A DNA stretch of 14,061 nucleotides from an uncultured Oscillospiraceae bacterium (GTDB lineage: Bacteria > Bacillota > Clostridia > Oscillospirales > Oscillospiraceae): the NCBI GenBank assembly GCA_910584395.1, contig CAJUAS010000038.1, positions 1 through 14,061 of the forward strand. The letters run 5' to 3'. Positions 10,902 to 14,061 of this stretch are shown piece by piece (position 1 is the first letter of the stretch; every line of letters starts with the position of its first letter). Under the pieces are notes generated by a model. The model saw only the letters and a program-made list of their open reading frames with translations. It was not told the origin of the DNA and made no database searches. The position numbers and the translations under genes were made by a program.

Positions 10902-13130
10902 TTACTTGTAGTAGTTGATCAAACACCCGGACAGGATGATGTCCCGCTCCTCGCGGGTCAGGCCGGGGAGGGAGAGCTGGGTCTGCTTGACGGTGAGGCC
11001 GTCCGGCTCGCTTTGGAAAAAGAGAGCGTCGATGGTATCCCCGTCCCCCTCTAAAAGGGCGCGGATGCCGGGGAGGTAGAGACGGTCGCCGGGCTTCAGC
11101 TCCAGCTCGGCCAAATCAGGGCAGATCAGGGGGAGCATTCCCCAGTTCACCACGTTGGAGCGGTAACGTTTGGTGGCGTAGTCCTCCGCCAAATTGGCGC
11201 AGCCGCCCAGCACCCGTTGGCAGGAGGCAGCCTGCTCCCGCGCCGAGCCGTCTCCGGGCTTGAGAGCCATGACAAAAGAGCCAAGGCCGGTAGTGGCAGG
11301 GTCGCAGTTTCCGTTGCTTCCCAGCACCTCCCGTACCTCCGGGGCGTTGGGATTTTCCCGGCGGAGCTTCTCCAACGCTTGGACTTCCTTGGCCTTGGCC
11401 ACATAGTCGGGGCACTTGCGGGAGAGGGTGAACTCCGCCAAGCGCAGGGGATTGGAGCGGTAAGAGGAGGTTTCGCCGGAGGGGATCAGCTCGTCGGTGG
11501 TGGTGACCTCGTCATAGATGGCGGCGCAGCAGGTGAGGAGCAGGTTTTCCGGCAGGGGGATCTGCTCCGGCCAGTCGGCGATGTTCGGGCCGAAGATCAG
11601 CTCGGTCTCAGGCTTGGGACGGCCCACGCCGTAGTAGACACGGGCATTGTAGGCGCTGTCATCATAGGCCCAACTCTCGTCGGGCGCGTCGGCGGGGATA
11701 TCGGGCAGCTCGTCGGCGGCGGTGAGGAGTCCGCCGTTTTTCGCCGTGGCGGCGATGGAGCGGGCGTCCATGAGGGCCACATAGGAAATTTGCCCGTCCG
11801 CGGGCTTAGAGCCCTCCCGGTTGGGGAAGTTGCGGGTGGAGTGGCGGATAGAAAACGCCCCGTTGGCGGGCACGTCCCCCGCGCCGAAGCAAGGCCCGCA
11901 GAAGCAGGAGCGGATGGAGCAGCCGGCGGCCATCAGGTCGGCCAAATAGCCCTTGCGGGTCAGCTCCAGATTGATGGGCATAGAGCCGGGGTAGCAGGAG
12001 AGCCAGAAGGCGTCCGCGCCGGTGGAAGCGCCCTTCAGAATTTCGGCGGCCCGCTTCAAATTCTGGTAAGTGCCGCCGGAGCAGCCGGCGATCACGCCCT
12101 GATCCACCCGAAAGCCCTCGGGGGTCAGCTTGGAGAGCAGGGAAGGGGCGTTTTGAACGCCCAACTGTTCCTTGGCGGCCACATCCACCTGATGCAGAAG
12201 GTCGGCAGCGTTGGTCTTGAACTCCTTGATGGAGTAGGCGTTGGAGGGGTGGAAGGGCAGGGCGATCATCGGCTCGACGGCGGAGAGGTCCAGCTCGACA
12301 GCGGCGTCGTAGCCCGCGCCGTCAACCGGAGACAGCTCCTTGTACTCCTCCCCGCGGCCCAGAAGGGTCAACGCCTCGAGGGTGCGCTCGTCAGTCTGCC
12401 ACACGGACGACCAGCAGGCGGTCTCGGTGGTCATCACGTCGATGCCGCAGCGGTAGTCCATGGAAAGGCTGGCCACGCCCGGGCCAAAAAACTCCAGCAG
12501 GGCGTTTTTCACCACGCCGCCCTTGAAGGTAGCGGCAATGAGGGCCAGCGCCACGTCCTGCGGGCCGACGCCGGGGCGGGGGACACCGGTGAGGTAGACG
12601 GCGATGATCTTGGGGCGGGCCAGATCGTAGGTCTTGCGGAGAAGCTGCCGGGCCAGCTCCGGGCCGCCCTCGCCCACGGCGATCGTGCCATACGCGCCGT
12701 AACGGGTGTGGGAGTCCGAGCCGAGGATCATTTTGCCGGGGGCGGCGTACCGCTCGCGCATATAGGAGTGAATGACCGCCTGATGGGCGGGGACGAACTC
12801 GCCGCCGTATTTCTGGGCGGCGGACAGGCCGAAACGGTGGTCGTCCTCGTTGATCGTGCCGCCCACGGCGCACAGGGAGTTGTGGCAGTTGGTGAGGACG
12901 TAGGGGAGGGGGAACTGGGTCATGCCGGAGGCCCGGGCGGTCTGGATGATGCCCACATAGGTGATGTCGTGGGAGGCCATGGCGTCGAAGGTGACGCTGA
13001 GCCGGCCGGGGTCGGGGTTGACGTTGTGGGCTGCCAGAATGGGGGCGGCGATGGTCTTGGATGGGTCGCCCGCGCCGGGGACGAGCGCGCCGCCTACATA
13101 TTTCATTGGCTGCTGGGAAATGGTGAGCAT
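10902..13130 (-). CDS. Aconitase-superfamily hydratase (YbhJ-like)
   Basis: Product of 742 residues, one chain with the aconitase catalytic core and a C-terminal swivel domain. Seen: GSDSHTRYGAYG (137-148, the DSHT active-site motif), a cluster cysteine in VIAGCSGGTY (Cys350), CGPCFGAG (Cys411 and Cys414), STRNFPNREG (431-440, equivalent to the SNRNFEGR loop), and late YRSNVVNWGMLPL of the swivel domain. The three cysteines needed for a [4Fe-4S] cluster are therefore present. The usual SCTN around the first cysteine is changed to GCSG, which sets it apart from citrate/isocitrate aconitases. It resembles the uncharacterised group that includes E. coli YbhJ; the substrate is unknown. GGGAGG lies 7 nt before the ATG. 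Stands alone, convergent with the small membrane protein gene. Confidence 0.9.
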   Translation of the reverse strand: MLTISQQPMKYVGGALVPGAGDPSKTIAAPILAAHNVNPDPGRLSVTFDAMASHDITYVGIIQTARASGMTQFPLPYVLTNCHNSLCAVGGTINEDDHRFGLSAAQKYGGEFVPAHQAVIHSYMRERYAAPGKMILGSDSHTRYGAYGTIAVGEGGPELARQLLRKTYDLARPKIIAVYLTGVPRPGVGPQDVALALIAATFKGGVVKNALLEFFGPGVASLSMDYRCGIDVMTTETACWSSVWQTDERTLEALTLLGRGEEYKELSPVDGAGYDAAVELDLSAVEPMIALPFHPSNAYSIKEFKTNAADLLHQVDVAAKEQLGVQNAPSLLSKLTPEGFRVDQGVIAGCSGGTYQNLKRAAEILKGASTGADAFWLSCYPGSMPINLELTRKGYLADLMAAGCSIRSCFCGPCFGAGDVPANGAFSIRHSTRNFPNREGSKPADGQISYVALMDARSIAATAKNGGLLTAADELPDIPADAPDESWAYDDSAYNARVYYGVGRPKPETELIFGPNIADWPEQIPLPENLLLTCCAAIYDEVTTTDELIPSGETSSYRSNPLRLAEFTLSRKCPDYVAKAKEVQALEKLRRENPNAPEVREVLGSNGNCDPATTGLGSFVMALKPGDGSAREQAASCQRVLGGCANLAEDYATKRYRSNVVNWGMLPLICPDLAELELKPGDRLYLPGIRALLEGDGDTIDALFFQSEPDGLTVKQTQLSLPGLTREERDIILSGCLINYYK

Positions 13131-13164
13131 AGTGATACCTCCCTCGGAGTTGGGAATTTGCTTT

Positions 13165-13193
13165 AGTATAGCAGAGAATCAAGAAAAAGGCAA
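13165..13193 (-). promoter_or_regulatory. Promoter of the hydratase gene
   Basis: Minus strand: -35 TTGCCT (13188-13193), spacer 17 nt, -10 TATACT (13165-13170), about 35 nt before the start codon. Divergent from the tRNA promoter. Confidence 0.75.
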
Positions 13194-13220
13194 TGGTTTG
13201 AAAAAATTGCCCCAAGGGAC

Positions 13221-13248
13221 TTTACAATTTCAAAAAGTATGGTATAAT
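13221..13248 (+). promoter_or_regulatory. Strong promoter of the tRNA transcript
   Basis: -35 TTTACA (13221-13226), spacer 16 nt, perfect -10 TATAAT (13243-13248). The expected start is near 13255, just before the tRNA-like segment, and the transcript would run through tRNA-Ala to the terminator at 13450. Confidence 0.8.
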
Positions 13249-13261
13249 ATACAAGCTGTCT

Positions 13262-13319
13262 GGTCTGTAGCGCAGTTGGGAGCGCACGCGGTTCGGTTTA
13301 AGAACCCCAAGCTACGGCC
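13262..13319 (+). other. tRNA-like segment, probable degenerate tRNA
   Basis: Starts like a tRNA: GGTCTGTAGCGCAGTTGGGA with the D-arm stem GCGC/GCGC. A second hairpin follows, GGTTC, loop GGTTTAA, GAACC. The end CTAC-GGCC can close a bulged stem with the beginning GGTC-T-GTAG. There is no T arm (no GGTTCGANNCC), no T before the anticodon and no CCA end, so it is not a working tRNA by the usual rules. It lies directly behind a strong promoter and 48 nt before tRNA-Ala. It could be a decayed tRNA or the leader of the tRNA transcript. Confidence 0.45.
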
Positions 13320-13367
13320 TGCAACTCACTTGCCCCCATACGGTTCGCATCACAAAAAACTTCATAC

Positions 13368-13443
13368 GGGCGATTAGCTCAGCTGGGAGAGCGCCAGGTT
13401 CGCAATCTGGAGGTCAGGGGTTCGATCCCCCTATCGTCCACCA
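13368..13443 (+). tRNA. tRNA-Ala (anticodon CGC)
   Basis: 76 nt including an encoded CCA. Full cloverleaf: acceptor GGGCGAT/ATCGTCC with the G3-U70 wobble pair that identifies tRNA-Ala, D arm GCTC AGCTGGGA GAGC, anticodon arm CCAGG TTCGCAA TCTGG (anticodon CGC, reads GCG), T arm AGGGG TTCGATC CCCCT. Discriminator A73. A strong terminator follows 6 nt downstream. Confidence 0.97.
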
Positions 13444-13449
13444 CAAAAC

Positions 13450-13482
13450 GGGCGTCTGACATGGTCAGACGCCCACTTTTTT
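13450..13482 (+). terminator. Rho-independent terminator after tRNA-Ala
   Basis: Perfect 11-bp stem GGGCGTCTGAC/GTCAGACGCCC (13450-13460 with 13464-13474), loop ATG, then six T at 13477-13482 and a second T run shortly after. Confidence 0.95.
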
Positions 13483-13546
13483 GCACTTTTTTACCTCAAT
13501 TCTTCATGCCCCAAATTTTTGACCACATCAAAAACCACAGACAGGG

Positions 13547-13575
13547 TTTCAAAACATCCTTTTCTGTGATAAAAT
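13547..13575 (+). promoter_or_regulatory. Putative promoter of the acetyltransferase gene
   Basis: -35 TTTCAA (13547-13552), spacer 17 nt, -10 TAAAAT (13570-13575), about 38 nt before the proposed TTG start. The boxes are only moderately close to consensus. Confidence 0.5.
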
Positions 13576-13612
13576 CAAATCGACAAGTCGCGAGCTATGG
13601 GGGGGACAGATA

Positions 13613-14061
13613 TTGAATTTAACATATAAAAAAGCAACCATCGAAGACATAGATGTATTAACAGAAACAAGGATAGAAGTGTTGAGGGCGGCTAATAAAT
13701 TGTCTGATGATATTGATATGAGTGAAGTGGAAAAGCAATCCTATGACTACTATAAAGAAGCGCTTTGCGACGGTACACATATCGCATATTTGGTATTTGA
13801 TGAAGATTGTTTTGTAGGCACTGGTGGCGTTAGCTTTTTTAGAGTAATGCCAACTTATCATAATCCCAGCGGAAAGAAAGCATATATCATGAACATGTAC
13901 ACACACCCCGATTACAGAAGGATGGGGATCGCATATAAAACACTGGATATGCTGGTCAGCGATACTAAATGCAAGGGGATCACCTCTATTTCTTTGGAAG
14001 CGACTACTATGGGGCGTCCTTTGTATGAGAAATATGGTTTTGTAAAAATGAATGATGAAAT
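13613..14061 (+). CDS. GNAT-family N-acetyltransferase, 3' end cut by window
   Basis: At least 149 residues, open to the window end. Transfers an acetyl group from acetyl-CoA to an unknown amine. Seen: N-terminal NLTYKKATIEDIDVLTETR (first strand and helix of GNAT), a central strand AYLVFDEDCFVGTGGVSFF, then YIMNMYTHPDYRRMGIAYKTL, which holds the acetyl-CoA pyrophosphate-binding motif R-R-M-G-I-A (motif A), and late LEATTMGRPLYEKYGF (motif B, the usual 'LYEKYGF' ending). The TTG start is inferred from the run of seven G eight nt upstream and the family start; no ATG is available in frame there. AT-rich compared with the hydratase. A short C-terminal piece is missing. Confidence 0.9.
   Translation, partial: MNLTYKKATIEDIDVLTETRIEVLRAANKLSDDIDMSEVEKQSYDYYKEALCDGTHIAYLVFDEDCFVGTGGVSFFRVMPTYHNPSGKKAYIMNMYTHPDYRRMGIAYKTLDMLVSDTKCKGITSISLEATTMGRPLYEKYGFVKMNDE

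Noticed and set aside
13262..13319. A second functional tRNA
   Set aside because: No T arm, no T33, no acceptor stem of normal form and no CCA, so it is listed only as tRNA-like.

Overview
The window looks like the chromosome of a GC-rich Clostridia member (Bacillota), probably an Oscillospiraceae-type gut bacterium. The evidence is an hrcA-grpE-dnaK heat-shock operon behind a perfect CIRCE operator, a DnaK without the extra segment near residue 80 that Gram-negative DnaKs carry, a PadR/HAAS regulatory pair, an RNase J, and AAGGAGG-type ribosome binding sites. The assignment rests on gene content only; no database search was possible.

Left part (1-4147), all on the minus strand: hrcA, grpE and the 5' two thirds of dnaK, read from a sigma-A promoter and CIRCE. 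Upstream of that operon is a second minus-strand operon: a PadR-type repressor, a HAAS-like one-pass membrane protein and a small secreted protein, with overlapping ends and a terminator.

Middle part (4190-8486), plus strand: an accessory island of small, mostly unrecognised genes with lower GC in several of them. It starts from a good promoter divergent from padR and opens with a secreted protein (A1) and a small zinc-ribbon protein (B1). After these come small membrane proteins (C1, D1, C2, I), a 57-residue basic protein (G), a second zinc-ribbon protein (B2) and a signal-anchored protein (H). Seven copies of a palindromic REP-like element sit between genes, most directly after a stop codon. 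Three headless 3' gene fragments (E', A2', F') begin exactly where a repeat ends, and each is followed by an intact small gene. A2' is a piece of a second A gene, and B2 and C2 are paralogues of B1 and C1. The island is thus built from duplicated modules that were cut at the repeats. It is the most unusual part of the window.

Right part (8487-14061): RNase J behind a promoter and a structured leader of about 180 nt; a small AT-rich membrane protein whose best start is a non-standard ATA; a near-perfect long hairpin of the same repeat family between convergent genes; an aconitase-superfamily hydratase on the minus strand; then a promoter, a tRNA-like remnant, tRNA-Ala(CGC) and a strong terminator; and finally a GNAT acetyltransferase cut by the window edge. 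Housekeeping genes flank the island on both sides, so it appears to be an insertion or expansion between conserved loci.
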